NCBI RefSeq assembly: GCF_035582795.1 | Contig: NC_134366.1 | Span: forward strand, 108,693,756-108,757,755 | DNA length: 64,000 bases | Reading direction: 5' to 3' | Source of the DNA: Mycteria americana | Lineage: Eukaryota > Chordata > Aves > Ciconiiformes > Ciconiidae | In this document: piece by piece, positions 36,750 to 49,991 of the stretch | How the letters are laid out: every line of letters starts with the position of its first letter | Position numbering within the stretch: position 1 is the first letter of the stretch | The notes under the pieces: model-generated | Seen by the model: only the letters and a program-made list of their open reading frames with translations | Told to the model about the DNA's origin: nothing | Database searches by the model: none | Position numbers and translations under genes: made by a program

Positions 36750-39700
36750 GCTTTTTTTTTCTTAAAAAGATCCTGTTTAGGGTCAGGAGCTATTTATCCT
36801 CCACAGTAACCAAGCAGCTCCAAAACACCATATGGTTTCACATACCAATTTAGCTTAGTAATCGTGGCTGTCTTCTGATAAGGGGAGGCTGTGAAAAGAA
36901 ATTATGCTGACAAATAATTCTGCTGCCACAGCAGGCATAATCCATGAGGTTAATTCATAGAGCTAAATACTTGTTGAACTTCTACCCAGTTACTGTACGT
37001 AAAGTTGAAACAGGCAAGTGATAAGACAATTCAAAGTAGAACTACGTTTTATGTCTAAAATAAATCACTTTCTGCACTGTTACAACAGAATCTGTAGAAG
37101 GTATTAGTAAAATGCAGCATAAGATTTTGCAGGTTAAACAGGAACCGTGCTGATGGTGTACTTCTGTAAAAAGAGTTGGATGTGCGTATGCCTCATTTCA
37201 TCTGTGCAAGCACACTGTGCCACTGTTATCTTCACACTACATCAAAATACCTCAAGCTAATCTGGCAAATATTAACTACCTCAAGTACGGCAAACACGAT
37301 ACTTTGATTTAACTTCAGAAGTGCCGCATCTCTGCAAATGATAATTCAGTTACGTGTTTCCATCTTTTCATAATCACAAAAAAATCATCTGAGGTTAAAG
37401 CTTTCCAATTTTTTACAACGCCGTTCAGAATTTCGAGGTTCTACTTGGTTTTGTGCCAAGTCTGCTGGCTCAGCAGGTTTTAATTATCTACCTCTGGAGG
37501 CTGAGCTCCCCAAGAAGAGAAAACTCAGAAATAAAAAGATGTAGGGTTTTTTTTTCCTTTTTAAACAAGTAGCAGCAGCAGGTGGGTAAAGACAACATCC
37601 CCTTCACCAACACACTGCTCCTCCTGAGGTTGCTTCACCCGCAAGGCTGAAACACAGGTCGAGGGGGTGTCGCTATCTGATAGCTGGTGAGATCGCTAAG
37701 AAGAGGCATGGGGTAACCCATCAGCACCCAGAGGAGGAAGCTGCAGGGCATGAGATCACGCTCATCTTCGCAGCTGCCTGTCGCTTCCCTTGGCTGGTAG
37801 CAAGGCAGGCGGCAGAGCAGGAGGAAGAGGTCAGGGAAGGCGCAGAAGGAAATCTCTTCCCACTCCCTCTGCCATGAGTGGCAGGAGTTGGCTGAGGAGC
37901 AGGGTGGAGAGCTGGAGCTGGTACTATCACAGTCCTTTATCTGGAGGCGAAAGCCACTGTTTTATTTGCTTGCAGGAGTGAACAAACCATGGGCCAGTTT
38001 GTGAACCCTAGCCTCTAAAAATGGCCTGCTAAACTTGAAATACTGGGTTGTACTACTCCTAGGACATACATCAATGCTCCGCAATACCCTGTGCCACCCT
38101 ATGGCCGTGACAAGGAGTAGAAGGGAATTTAAATTTGCATAGTTGGGAGTCTCTGGTATTTGAAATGCTCATTTATATCCTCATAGTTGATTGTTATATT
38201 TTATCCTGTTAATGTTTTAGATCTTATAATATTCAGCTTCATTATAAAGCAACATCCCCTCGGGACCTGGACTGCCACTAAGAAAACAGCATCGAGATCT
38301 TCAAAAGTGACCAGAGACACCTGCATGCCATTTGCACAACATCCTGTGCAATCATAACTTGGAAAAGAGGGTTTCTCTGATCTGGCAAAAATCCAGTGTT
38401 ACCTACAGGAAAAAAATGGTGCTTTCTCTGATCAGAAAACAAGGAAATCAGAATCACTGCTCAGGCATGAAATGTGAAAAGTATCAGTAAAAAGTAAATG
38501 CAATGACTCATCACAGATTGGAAAGCAGTGTAGGCTGAGATACACAAAAACAAAGAGGAAGGGGGGAGCTGGGCTTTTTTAGCATTTTAACATTACCTGT
38601 TGAAATTTCCACACTAACGAATATTGCTGATCTTATCAGATGGAAAGTTGGAGGAAGTATGTGCACTAGTAATTAAGAATGTAATCAAGTCTTTGAAAAT
38701 AATGAAAGTGATTAAATAAAAGCCACTGCTAGGGAAATTTGCAAACTAAACCATTACTATTCTTCTACCAGTTTCAGGTAGTATCAAACATACTGGAATC
38801 TGAGTGGAAACAAACAGGATTTCCCATTTGCTTTATGATGTATCAGAGCACCTCCAAATACCTACTTGTTTCATTACGGCATGATTCCTTTACACAGAGA
38901 AGTATTTTCCTAGTATTCCTAGAAATACATCCTAGTATTTAGGATGACATTGGTATTATCCAATAGTGGGCACTGGAAACTATCTTACAGAAGCAGAAAT
39001 GCCCTGACACAATCAGATCTGAGTCCAGCATTCTGCCTCCTATAGCAACACCTACTAAACATTTCTGGAAAAGATGCAAAAAAAGTACAATGTGGATTGA
39101 CTCATTTTTAATTGTTCCATCTTTCTGCTAAAAGGAAAACAGAACAAAAACAGCTGGCTAGAAAAAGTAACGCTTAACTAGTAAAGACTGGTGTAATAAA
39201 TATTCTTTCTGGAAATAGGTTATAGAGCACATAAGAAGGAAAAATGCAATTTGAAAGGAAGTGCTTGAATCATGACAATCAGGCAGTTAGAGATAATTCA
39301 TCTGCAGTAGAGCTATTTCATCTGCATCCTGAAAATCTGTGGCTAAAATTTTGGTGTCAAACTGAGTACGTGGCATTCAGATGACAAACCAGATTCCTTC
39401 TTCTACCCTATCTTCCCTTTTCTCCCAACAAAGCAAATCCATTTCACCCATCCGCATCAACCTCTTCTCTTTACCTTGATGTGACTGACCCTGATGCTTG
39501 CAGACTCATAACCTCCTCTGGTGCCACCATATGTAAACCCACCTCCTTCCCCTGCTTTGCTTTCCTGTCTCTTCTGGAAGCTTCCTGCACCCCTTCCTAC
39601 CAGCGCTTTCTCTTCGCTGTCCCCCAGCCTGCCCTGTGCGACCTGCTGTTGGCACTGTGATCAGCCGTGGGTAGCCAAAGGCACTTCTGCAGTGCCCCAC

Positions 39701-42430
39701 TGCCTGCCTCGGGGCATGTGGACCCAGCAAGGCCAGCGTGGTGGAACTGGCAGTGTGAATTTCCAGGCCCAGATGGGGTTGTGCTGCTGCCTGTTGTCTT
39801 CATAGCCACAGCTTAGTCTTCATAGCCACGTGCTGACAGCCTCCGATATTCCTCCAGGACCTTCCACCAGCCAGCCATATGTGGCTAAATCTGTAGAAAC
39901 TCAGGACTAACCAGACGTCTTTCTGATAGAGCAGGAAACCCCAGGCAGACTCCAGGTTACCCCTTGTCTTCCCAGAGGCCTGCCTCCACGCAGCTGAGTA
40001 CCCGTCTCCATCTGGCAAGAGAACCCACCTCGGCGGGACTCTGCACCACCTATACGTCTGTTGCAAGGGCCCCGGCAGCACCACGGATTTCAGCCTGCAG
40101 ATGTCTGTTCCAGCAGCAGTGCAAGTGATGAACTGACAGCTGGCCAGCTGCTGCCTATGCAGATCCCCGGCTGCTTGCAGGCAGGTTCAGACACATTTAA
40201 GAAGGCCTGAGATGAACCTTTTCACATGTGCGTGCTCTGATGGGTCCAGCTGAAGCAAATGCCTGTCATCATTAATGTTTTGAATCATTAATTCATGCCA
40301 TCAATTGGCATGAATCAGGTGCAATTAGGTGCCTGCACAGGCTGGGACAGACATATGACAACACTGTCATAGATAAGCCCTGCCAAGGAGGTGTGCATGC
40401 CTCCCAGCCTTCTTTTAAACACAACACTAAGCAGTTTCTCCACAATTCAAACCATGCATACAAAAAGTTTGTGAGCAATACTAAATGTAACAAATCTGTT
40501 CTCCCAGAGACTCTTAACAAGTGACCCTAAGGACCAACAGTATATACATCACACATGAATAACATCATATATGGTGACAAGAACCATGAGTGAACGATAA
40601 AATTATGCACCAGACTATCAATCAACTAGAAAATTGCATATTGAGGTAAAAGGCAAACAGAGCAAAAATGATGGCAGAATATTTGAGAATATTCCTCCTG
40701 TTCCAGTTTTGCCAGGCTTTGCTTGTGGGACCCAAACTGGTGTTGCTGTTTCACCTATAAAGTAATCCAGGCTGTGTAGCAGGTCACAAAAATCCAGCTT
40801 TAGCACAGTTGGAGATGTTAATTTTTCTTTCCAGGGGAGATATTCATCTCTGCTTTCTAGTTTGACCATAACTCCCAGATGCTGAAGAAAATGAAAAGAA
40901 CTGAGCTGACAAGAGCAAGAGCACAAAAGCAAGGCCATTCCTCGTTTCTCAGCACTGTGCTGTTATCGGCCGGCCACATCCACAAAACCCTCACACAGAA
41001 AACAGGAGACTGTCACTGCAGAGTAGTCACTGACTTTAACTTCTTCCTACACATTGCAAGATAAAAGTAGCGCGTGATTAATCACCAACAACAGTCTTAA
41101 GGGCTGGATTCAAAGCAAAGGTTTGGGGGACAAACTGTGGGAATACTGTTGTCCAAAGGAGAGTGTGGCATGGGCACTGCCTTTCTCTCGAGAGGCCAAG
41201 CACCCTCCCCAGCTGACATTCTTCAAGCTCAGTCCTTGACCATCTAAATGTCTGAGAGCACAAGTACACAAATCTCACCAGAGCCGGGCAGTGAAATGCC
41301 CACCTCAGCCTCAGGATGTTCCTCAACATGGGCCAAACTACTGGGGTTCTAGCTCCAGAAAAGAACCAGAGGAAAACCCTCAACCAGCTCCAAGTTGAGG
41401 GTTGGAGCTAGTTGAGGGTTTTCTAGTTGGTTGCTCTCAACTAGCTCCAAGCAGGAGCCTCCATAAGAAGTGTCACTTCCCACCTCTGTGGATGCTCAGA
41501 GTGCTTCCCCTGCACCCTGCCATGGAGAAAGACATGGAGACCCTACGGCTCCGTAAGAGGCAGCAGCCAGCTCAGCCTCAGGGTACAGAGGAGTTAAGGT
41601 AAAGAGGGGGTGCAGAGGGTACCCTGAACAACCTCTGGCACAAAAAACGGATTTGAGGGCATTCAAAAGGAAGAGTTTCTGTCAGTGCTACGAAGCGTTA
41701 CCTCTCTCCTCCAAGGCTGCGGTGGGCTGAACGGTACCCGGCGCATGGTGTTAGGACACTTTATGGGCTCTCTGCTTCAGCACAGTACCTCAGGCTGAGG
41801 TTAAACACCATTCTTCCAGGACCACTGCTCTGTAGCTATGATAAGAAAAGTCCAGTGACAGCCCAGGCGAGCACAAATACACAAAGGAGGCAGACGACTA
41901 GGCCAGCTGCTGACCTCCAGCAGTGGTATATCCATACATAAACACACTGGCTCCGCAGCATCTGTGGTTTTGCCTTCTTGTGCATAGCCCTGCAATCTAC
42001 TACTTTTTATATCAGATCCACATATGCAGTAACCTTTGTTTTAGCAAAACCTCATCCTACTAACTGGAAGCACCTTCTGCTTAACAGCCACATATTTAGC
42101 CATTACATTAAAATATCCTTGTATATGAACCACTTTATGAGTCAGAAAGTAAATTTGAGCAGTTACTCATGACTGAGATCACACAATTATGATAGGTCCT
42201 GAAAACAGCAGTTTAAATGTTCAGAAGAAGACAAGAAAGCACAGCCGATATTGGGAATAACTAGAGAAGAAACAAAGAAGGCAGATTGTTGTACTGTTTA
42301 AACCTCTGATTTGCTTGTGCCTTGAATTACACAGGTAGTCCTGGCTTCCTGATCTCAAAAAGGATACAGCAGAAGTGGAAAAAGATCCGAGAAAGGCAAC
42401 AAGGGCATAGGAGCTTCATACACAAAACAA
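36750..42430. other. Intergenic DNA between the GLIPR2-type gene and a CR1 cluster
   Basis: Apart from the foldback at 41372-41423 and a 21-bp-spaced duplicate of GTCTTCATAGCCAC near 39.80-39.83 kb, only short frames on both strands are seen. 39.5-40.1 kb is somewhat GC-rich with overlapping frames but no recognisable protein. Confidence 0.6.
41372..41423. repeat. 22-bp foldback (hairpin) with one mismatch
   Basis: Left arm 41372-41393 and right arm 41402-41423 are reverse complements with a single mismatch around an 8-nt loop GTTGAGGG. A third partial copy (CTCTCAACTAGCTCCAAGCA) follows near 41.43-41.45 kb. A single-stranded transcript would form a very stable stem. Confidence 0.85.
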
Positions 42431-42550
42431 CAGGGCTTTGAGCAACCTGACCGAGAGTATCCCTGTATCCCTGCCCATGGCAGGGGGGTTGGAACTAGAT
42501 GATCTTTAAGGTCCCTTCCAACCCAACCATTCTATGATTCTGTGATTCTT
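42431..42550 (+). mobile_element. CR1 LINE 3' fragment, plus
   Basis: It ends with the typical CR1 tail: GGGGGGTTGGAACTAGATGA, AAGGTCCCTTCCAACCCAAC, then CATTCTATGATTCTGTGATTC. Only about 120 bases remain. Confidence 0.9.
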
Positions 42551-42744
42551 CAGCCAAAGGAAGAGATCATGGAAAAGGAAATTACAGTCATTACTACAAG
42601 ATGATGAGCAACACAGATGGCTGATGACTATTGACTGTGTCCTCCAATACAAGAATTGGAGGATATTAAGCTGGTGGGAACAAGGTTCAAAAAAGTGGAT
42701 GTGGGATGCAACAGAGAAGGTGCTTTGGCAAGGGTTTGTATTTT

Positions 42745-43350
42745 TGTGCATATTGCCTCTCGTCCTACCAGCGGACACTGCTGAGAAGCGTCTGTCTCCC
42801 TCTCCTTCACTCCCTCCCTTCAGGTGTTTACACACGCTGACGAGATCTCCCCTGAGCCTTCTCTCCTCCAGGCTGAACGGTGCCCACTCTCTCAGCCTCT
42901 CCTCACAGGAGATGTTCCAGTCCCTTAATCGTCTTCGTGGCCCTGCACTGGACTCACTCCAGTATGTCTGTACCTTTCTTGTACTGGCAAGCCCAGTAAA
43001 GACAGCCCAGTAAAGATTGCCCAGTAAAGCCTTACCAGTAAAGACTGAGGCACAGAAGGCATCGAGTACCTCGGCCTTTTCTGTGTCCTGCGTCACCAGG
43101 CCCCCACTGCATTCAGCAGTGGGCCACATTTTGCCTGGTCTTCCTTGTGCTGTTTATGTACTTGTAGAAGCCTTTCCTGTTGCCCTTCATATCCCTCACC
43201 AGATTCAAGTCCAAGTCGGCCTTGGCTTTCCTAACCCCATCCCTGCAAGATCAAACAGCAGCTCTATCGTCCCGCTGGGTCACCTGCCCCTGCCTCCACC
43301 TCCTGTACACTTCGTTATTACGTCTGAGTTCAGTTAGAAGGTCTATGTCT
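42745..43350 (-). mobile_element. Internally deleted CR1 ORF2 copy, minus
   Basis: A continuous minus-strand frame of 207 codons (42506-43129) covers most of it but is not a host gene. Its upstream part (LVTQDTEKAEVLDAFCASVF, with GFYKYINSTR-type residues further upstream) is the linker before the CR1 reverse transcriptase. Its downstream part (EERLREWAPFSLEERRLRGD) is the C-terminal segment after it. The reverse transcriptase core between them is missing, and a short tandem repeat lies at the junction. Confidence 0.8.
42990..43045. repeat. Tandem repeat of about 14 bp around CCAGTAAAG, four copies
   Basis: CCAGTAAAG recurs four times at 14-16-base spacing exactly at the junction between the two halves of the deleted CR1 copy. 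Confidence 0.85.
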
Positions 43351-43764
43351 GTGCCTCCACGTCACTCCTCCATCATCTCCTCTCCAGCAGCTTTCCTACC
43401 TGGCCTTTACATCAGGCTCTTCTCTTCACAATTCCCCTCCATGAACTTCATTTCCATATTAGTGACCCATTCAAGTCCTCAAATATGAACTGCAGCACCA
43501 TCACATCTGCATTTATCGCACAGCTTTGGTTCAGTCTTTGTACTCCTGAAGAGTGCCGTTTATCACCCTGGGGCTATGCCTGTCTTAGCAAGTAGTTCAG
43601 CACAGCAGAGGCAGATTTGTAAGGAGAAACCTGATGTTCAAGCTAATGTTTCATTGAGTTTCATCTTGACCTAAGACTAACTCAAGGCCAGTAGCATGGA
43701 ATGAATACCCAACAGCAGCTGTAGCATGTCAGATAAACTTCCGGAGCAAGTCTCTGGCTATATT

Positions 43765-44340
43765 CACAGAATCACAGAATCGTATAGGTTGGAAAAGACC
43801 TCTAAGATCATCGACTCCAACCATAAACCTAACACTACCAAGACCACCACTACACCATGTCCCTAAGCACCTCATCCAAACGTCTTTTAAATACCTCCAG
43901 GGATGGCGACTCAACCACTTCCCTGGGCAGCCTCTTCCAATGCTTGATAACCCTTTCAGTGAAGAAAAATTTCCCAACATCCAGTCTAAACCTCCCCTGG
44001 CGCAACTTGAGGCCATTTCCTGTCATCCTATCACTTGTTACCTGGGAGAAGAGACCAACCCCCACCTCGCTACAACCTCCTTTCAGGTAGCTGTAGAGAG
44101 CGATAAGGTCTCCCCTCAGCCTCCGCTTCTCCAGGCTAAACAACCCCAGCTCCCTCAGCCGCTCCTCATAAGACTTCTGCTCCAGACCCTTCACCAGCTT
44201 CGTTGCCCTTCTCTGGACACGCTCCAGCACCTCAATGTCTCTCTTGTAGTGAGGGGCCCAAAACTGAACACAGTATTTGAGGTGCGGCCTCACCAGGGCC
44301 GAGTACAGGGGCACGATCGCTTCCCTAATTCGATCCAAAA
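43765..44340 (-). mobile_element. CR1 LINE 3' copy with a 162-codon open ORF2 end, minus
   Basis: The left edge, CACAGAATCACAGAATCG, is the antisense of the CR1 3' terminus. Reading leftward from 44338, the frame runs uninterrupted to the ORF2 stop near 43850. It includes [17 protein letters not shown] and [19 protein letters not shown], hallmarks of CR1 ORF2 downstream of the reverse transcriptase. The intact frame suggests a relatively young insertion. It is 5'-truncated. Confidence 0.93.
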
Positions 44341-47300
44341 AGAATCCATTTCACACCCAGAGACAGTTCCATAGTGCAAACTAATGTGTGCCAGCATGCT
44401 AATTGAGATGGGCCCTGGAATATCATCTAGCCCTGCTCTCGCTGATCTCTTTCTATTGTTGATTCTGTGTCCTTCTCATAATTTCATCCAACTCACTTGG
44501 CAGAGTCTTGACTTATCTCACTGGCACATGCAACGAGTTTGCAACAGCACTGCTCATCTATCTTGTTAGCTAACAACATCATAGCTGATTTTCCTTAGGC
44601 AAGATTTCTCTGGCATTACCACTTTGTGTTTTCCTTCCTTTGACTACAGAAACAATTTAAATCCAGGAAAGTCAAGCTAATAAATCCAGAAAGAGAACAC
44701 GATTTTTGTTCAGTTATATTGTTTAGTATTTTTCCCCTCAATACATATTTTTTCCCGTAACAGTCTTCCAATACACTGGATTCTAGATGCAACAGGCACA
44801 CTTCCAAAAAAATTCCCAGCAACCACTGACACCAAGAATGAGGGCACTGCTTATCATTAGCAGTTGAACCACTGTATTGGAGTTGATAAAACATTGCTGG
44901 AAGTAGGCATCTGAGCGGGACACACAGCACACGGACATCTCTGCAACGACAACCAGAAGGCTATTCCCAATGCCTCATTTTTTTGTTCTTCTTTCCCTCT
45001 ACGCTTCCAATCAAATTGCAAAGCCACCCCTGTAGAGGAAGGGGCTAATCAAAGAAGCGTGAGGAAAACAGGTGCTAATTCCATAGCAGGCATCTCCCAG
45101 GCTGCACATCTCCCCGGCGGCACAGCCGGGGAAAGTGAGTCCCACCGGCATGCGGCTTCGCTTGCCTTCTCAGGGGGACGGCTGGGAGTAGAGGGGTGTC
45201 ACCCCTCACCCCTGTGCTGGGACATCAATGCTGGGGCTGGACTGTTTGGCTCGGCAGGACTGATTTTTAGCCAGAGCCGTCTAATGGTCTGGCTAACTCT
45301 ACCTGCAAGTCCTACTGCTTTCGTGAAAGAGGCAGTAACGGCAACCGGGTCCAGACTGTCCTTTCACAGTTCTAGCACAGTTAAAGCCCCTCCTAAAACT
45401 GTGCACCTGGGAGTAGTGCACCCTGAGGCAAAAAATTAAAAAAGCTCCTAAATTGTGAACAAATAACAAAATCGCATGCGTACCTCAGGTCTGTTGTGGA
45501 TCTTCATTCATACCTCCCAGTTCAGGGATCTTGCCCTCATCTGCTCATGCTGCTCAAAGCTCTGTCACCACAAGTTTACGCCTTAGCATTTGGCCTGGCT
45601 TATCTCCTGGCTATGCTATTTTCTGCCTCTTCCATTCCTGCATGAGGCTCTTACCATTCCTTTTTTTCTTTTCTTTTTTTGTATGGATCAATCTGAACCA
45701 GCTTTTCTGCCAGTTTGCAGTTCTCTGCAAACCTTTTAGATTGACTGATGCTCAGAGAAACATTTCAGACGCTCCTGTCATACTTAGTGCCAGCTCTCAG
45801 TTTTAAAGTCCTAGGATTGCGGGAATTTCAGCTATTGCTTTTTCTTTTTTTAAAGGTTGCTTTCTAGACCACTTGCTTGTAAAGAAAATCCTGACAGTGT
45901 CACCTATAAGAAACAGATGGCAATTAATTTATTTTTAAATAATGTAGGCATCAAGCTATTCTCAAGAAACCCCCAGTTTCTGAACAGTGGGAGATGATAA
46001 ATCAAAGTGGAAACTTACCTTCCTTTTCTTTCTTCATTGATGCTCAGCAAGTGCTTTTTTTTTTCCCCTCCATGAATTCTGTCCCTTTGTCTTTTCACTC
46101 AGAACCTTTTAACGGAATCCTTGCTAACATTAAGTTCATTTTCTTAGCTCTGTCAGCTCATTTATATACATGTATTTTCAATACACTTTTTTTTTAAGAC
46201 TATTCAAGATCCTGTATAGGTAGCACATTTGACTGAAAACGTCATATTTTATGGCTATTTATGTAATTTGAATGTCTTTTTTTCTATTACTTAAACTAAT
46301 AGTCCCTCTAATAATGCACAGCCAATATTAAAGTTGACAAAAATTAAATTACGTTTTGAGTCTTTCATGTGGATTTTAGACAGCATACTTTGGTTTTCCT
46401 ATACTATCCTTCTGTCTGATATAATTTCAAAGGCATTATGTCAATTTTTCTTTTTCAAACTATGTATCTACAGGTGACTGCATTCTGTCTTATCTACAGG
46501 TGGCTGCATTCTGTCTCACCAGCGTTGTTCAGTACCGCTCATGAGCAGTACCTTCTGTTTCCCTTTTTTCTTCTTTGCTTGTTACTTAGCACTTTTAAGA
46601 CATTAATCATCCTGCATAATTTGAATACTACTTATACTGTTTTGCAAAATCATAAAAATTACCAGCATTACAAGTTTGTGAGCAGATAACCTCAAGCAAG
46701 AAGGTAAAGAAAATTCCCTAAATCTCCGAGATCAAACGGAGCTGGAGTCTGTGCTACCAGCTTTAGGCTGTAGTACCACCCATCGGCTTAAAGTAGAATC
46801 AACAAAAGCAGCGGAGCGCACAAAGCCTCTACTCTGCTGTTGCAGCACAGCATGCCACAGTAACCTAGCTCCTACAAGGCTGTGAACCCCAGTAGTTGAA
46901 GACTCCTCATTCCTGATGGATTTATCTGCAGTGGCTAGAGAGATTACCAACACCCATTATGGTCCTCTTCGATCGTAGCTAAATCTGACAGGGATTTTGG
47001 CTTTTCAAGGCAGGGCTTCTGTCTGGACATATGGGATTTTCTTGGTAGCTGCTCCAAGACTAGAATGTTTTTCTATGAAAACTGAGGGAGTTTAAAAGTG
47101 TCATCACTTAAAAATATCTACAATTTTCAAATGTAAAGTTCTCTTCATAGATGTAGATGCAAGTTATCTTGCTCTTCTTTCTCATTCTGGAAGGTGTTTC
47201 GCTGAAGATCACTCTCTACAGCTCAAGACCTTAGTATCTGGAAACAGTTCCTGTCAGGACAGAACCCAAATTAAGCTTGCTACTGGTTTTTTAGTATTCC

Positions 47301-49700
47301 GGGTAAAACTACTTAACCTTGAAGGTTATTGTCAGCAGAAGTAATGAACTGCTATGGGTTTTGATAATGTTAATGTAATCCAGTGCATCTTTAAATCTTT
47401 AATCAATTTATTGTTTTATTTGGTCAGATAAATCATCAAATCTGTTTCTTTTCATGTCAGTAATTTGCATCCTTCTATAATTTCTTTAGACTTTATAGCA
47501 CCTGCAGTAGCATTGCTCAAGAGTGGAACAAAATGTCTAGCTCCAAAAATAATTAAATACAAATATCAATCTTTATGTGCCTACTTCAGGCATAGTTTAT
47601 CATGTAACTAAACATTTAGGTAAGACAGACCACATTGATTTTTGTCCAGGAGCTATGAAAAATGTGGACCTCTAACATTCAGTCCATCCTGCATATCTTG
47701 TGAATGGAGCTTTTGTTATATATATACACACACCTTACAGTAAACAGGTATCTTTTAGTAAGCTGCAGCATTAGTTTCAATTAGACACTTGCCTAAAACG
47801 TACCTAACTGTAAGAATATAAAAACTTTTAGCATTATCTCTGCTAGGGTAACTTTAAAATTTTTACTTCACGTCATAGAAGAAAGTAAGGTTTGTTTGTA
47901 GACTCTCTTGTTGATATTAAACATTAGTTCGTTTCATACACTCGATAACCAACCTTTAGCAGCTCAGCTCATTAAACATAATGTCTTGCTTTACATCAGT
48001 TCTATGTGAAGAGCTCTTCATGTTAAAAACAGGTAACGTAGCACTGTTGTTACTGGCTTCACATCTTGGAACCCAAGCAAGAGGAGAAGCATAAACATTG
48101 TAGAGAGAAAGATACAAGTACAGCTTTCTGGGTATATGAATATCGGTATCAGTGGATTTTGAGATTTAGATTTTATTTGCAGCTGGCAAAAATAGTAAAT
48201 ATTAAGCCTAATTCATAATATAGTTATTACTGGTTTTACACTAATACAAGGTAACAATAGCAGACAGAATAAAGGAATATTCTATGAGTCTTTCTTTACT
48301 GAGTGTGAACACTTGGGATTTTTTTTATGCTATTTCTGCTTGGTGAGACTGACCATGAACAAGAAGACGGCCAAGGTAATACAAATTCAACAACAGAGTG
48401 CATCTGTGGATCTTGTCAGTATTATGAGAATGCCTGAATTTTATAACTTTTCTAGACTATAGTTCACAGATGAACTGTGACCTTGTTATTCTGTATCATC
48501 TATAAAAAAAGCCACAATTTATTTATTGTCTGTACTTTTATAGCATTTCCTTAATAAATCTTCCATGTACTATCCATTATTTTCAGTAATAAAAGTATTT
48601 CAGAGCATTTCCAACATAGAACTACACTAGTAACAGGAATTGCACAATTTTTGTTTGTGGTATGCTTTGAAGATATAACTTACATTTTCCATACAACTGT
48701 TTAACATAAATGCCCACTTCAGAATATGTCAATTTTTTTCTCTTTTTAATGTGAACAGTATTGCGTGACAAATACTTAGCTGTATAAGTTTGCTGAGCTC
48801 TTTATTATTTTAATATTTTAAATTATATAATCTGTTTAACTGCATTTTAGCTCCATTCAGCAGAGGGCAAAGTTGTATTTGAGTAGTTGATTCATTTAAT
48901 TAGAAAGCTGTTCTAAATTTACTTTAAAATTTTTTGTAACATCAGTATTAGTATGTTTAAGAGTACCTGGCTGTAGCCTTATGTTGCTCCACTAAGTTAT
49001 AGGTATGTCATTTCATTAGATTTCACTGAGGAGTGATAAGCCTTCAAGGATTATTCATGTATAAACTGAAAGGTACCACACCTTTTGGAAATTCAACTGT
49101 TGCTGCAGTGGGACATCTAAATAGTGAAATATTTATGAACGCAAGGAGTATGGGAGGCAGACGGGGCCCTTCTTCCAAGTCAAGTGTCTGTTCCTTTCTG
49201 CATGTTTACATGTAATTATTTTTCTAGACTCTGTTAAAATCCAGGTAAATTTTACATTAGAACTGCTTTTGGAACCTACTAATTTTGACTTCACAATCTT
49301 TGTTTTAATTTTTACTAAATATTGCTTCAGATACTGTTTAGAACCTGGTCCCTGCTGCTGTTGGGAAGACAAGACCATATGGTTTTCAAAGCTTTATCTA
49401 TGAATACATAATCCTTGTTCTACAGCTGCATACCTTTTTCTCATAATTCTTGCTCTACAACTGCATACCTTTTTCTGTGCTTGCAACACAAAATCAGCAG
49501 ACATGTTGTTGTTTCCCTAATGCATTCCTTATTCCTCTGAAATTTGAATTTTGAATACTTGTAGTCAGTTATATTGGCAGTAAAACAGCAGTGGTAAAAT
49601 TGTCGTTCAGAGGAATACAAAAATTTATGATTAACACCTGCTAGATATTATATGAGGCTGTACGCAAAAAGGTTCTCAGAAACAATAGTGCAGTTCAATA
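44341..49700. other. Intergenic DNA upstream of the BLOC1S4-type 3' end
   Basis: AT-rich sequence with short frames. Small local duplications: a 26-bp tandem pair at 46465-46516, and a diverged pair around CTGCATACCTTTTTCT near 49.42-49.48 kb. A short TA/CA run occurs near 47.72 kb. No gene or further CR1 or LTR was recognised. Confidence 0.55.
46465..46516. repeat. 26-bp tandem duplication
   Basis: TATCTACAGGTGACTGCATT... is repeated immediately with one difference (GTGGCT for GTGACT). Confidence 0.9.
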
Positions 49701-49747
49701 CTGTCAGGTGAAATGCAAGACCACAACAGAGGTTAGGTAGCTATTAG

Positions 49748-49753
49748 TTTATT
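49748..49753 (-). terminator. AATAAA poly(A) signal in the putative LTR
   Basis: Minus-strand AATAAA in the R region of the putative LTR. I found no AATAAA on the minus strand between the BLOC1S4-type stop (50599) and this LTR, only weaker TATAAA or CATAAA variants. The host transcript may therefore end here; this is inference. Confidence 0.4.
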
Positions 49754-49976
49754 GATAATATACTCACACTGCAATCAGCACGGGGAGCCCCAGTAACCAC
49801 ATGGAGGGTTGTGAGGGAAAAGCAGACAGTTTGGTCAGGCGCCCAATCGAGGCTCAGTCCAGGGACGTCCCTGCCTCAACTTAAGATACATTTTCTTTTT
49901 GACAGCAGGTTATATATATATCATGCCCACCGGGTTACACATCAAACAATACAAATGCTGCAATAATTAGAAGCTC

Positions 49977-49991
49977 AGGTCACTGTGACCT
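49977..49991. promoter_or_regulatory. Perfect consensus estrogen response element
   Basis: AGGTCACTGTGACCT is an exact AGGTCAnnnTGACCT inverted repeat within the 19-nt palindrome at 49975-49993. On the minus strand it reads AGGTCACAGTGACCT, the classic vitellogenin-type element. A second perfect 14-bp palindrome, CTGATGATCATCAG, abuts it at 49990-50003. Binding is inferred. Confidence 0.75.

Noticed and set aside
42506-43129. 207-codon minus-strand open frame, the second longest in the window
   Set aside because: It is CR1 LINE ORF2 sequence with an internal deletion, extended at one end into unrelated DNA; not a host gene.
45059-45439. 126-codon plus-strand frame
   Set aside because: Low-information composition, no family resemblance, no splice or promoter context.
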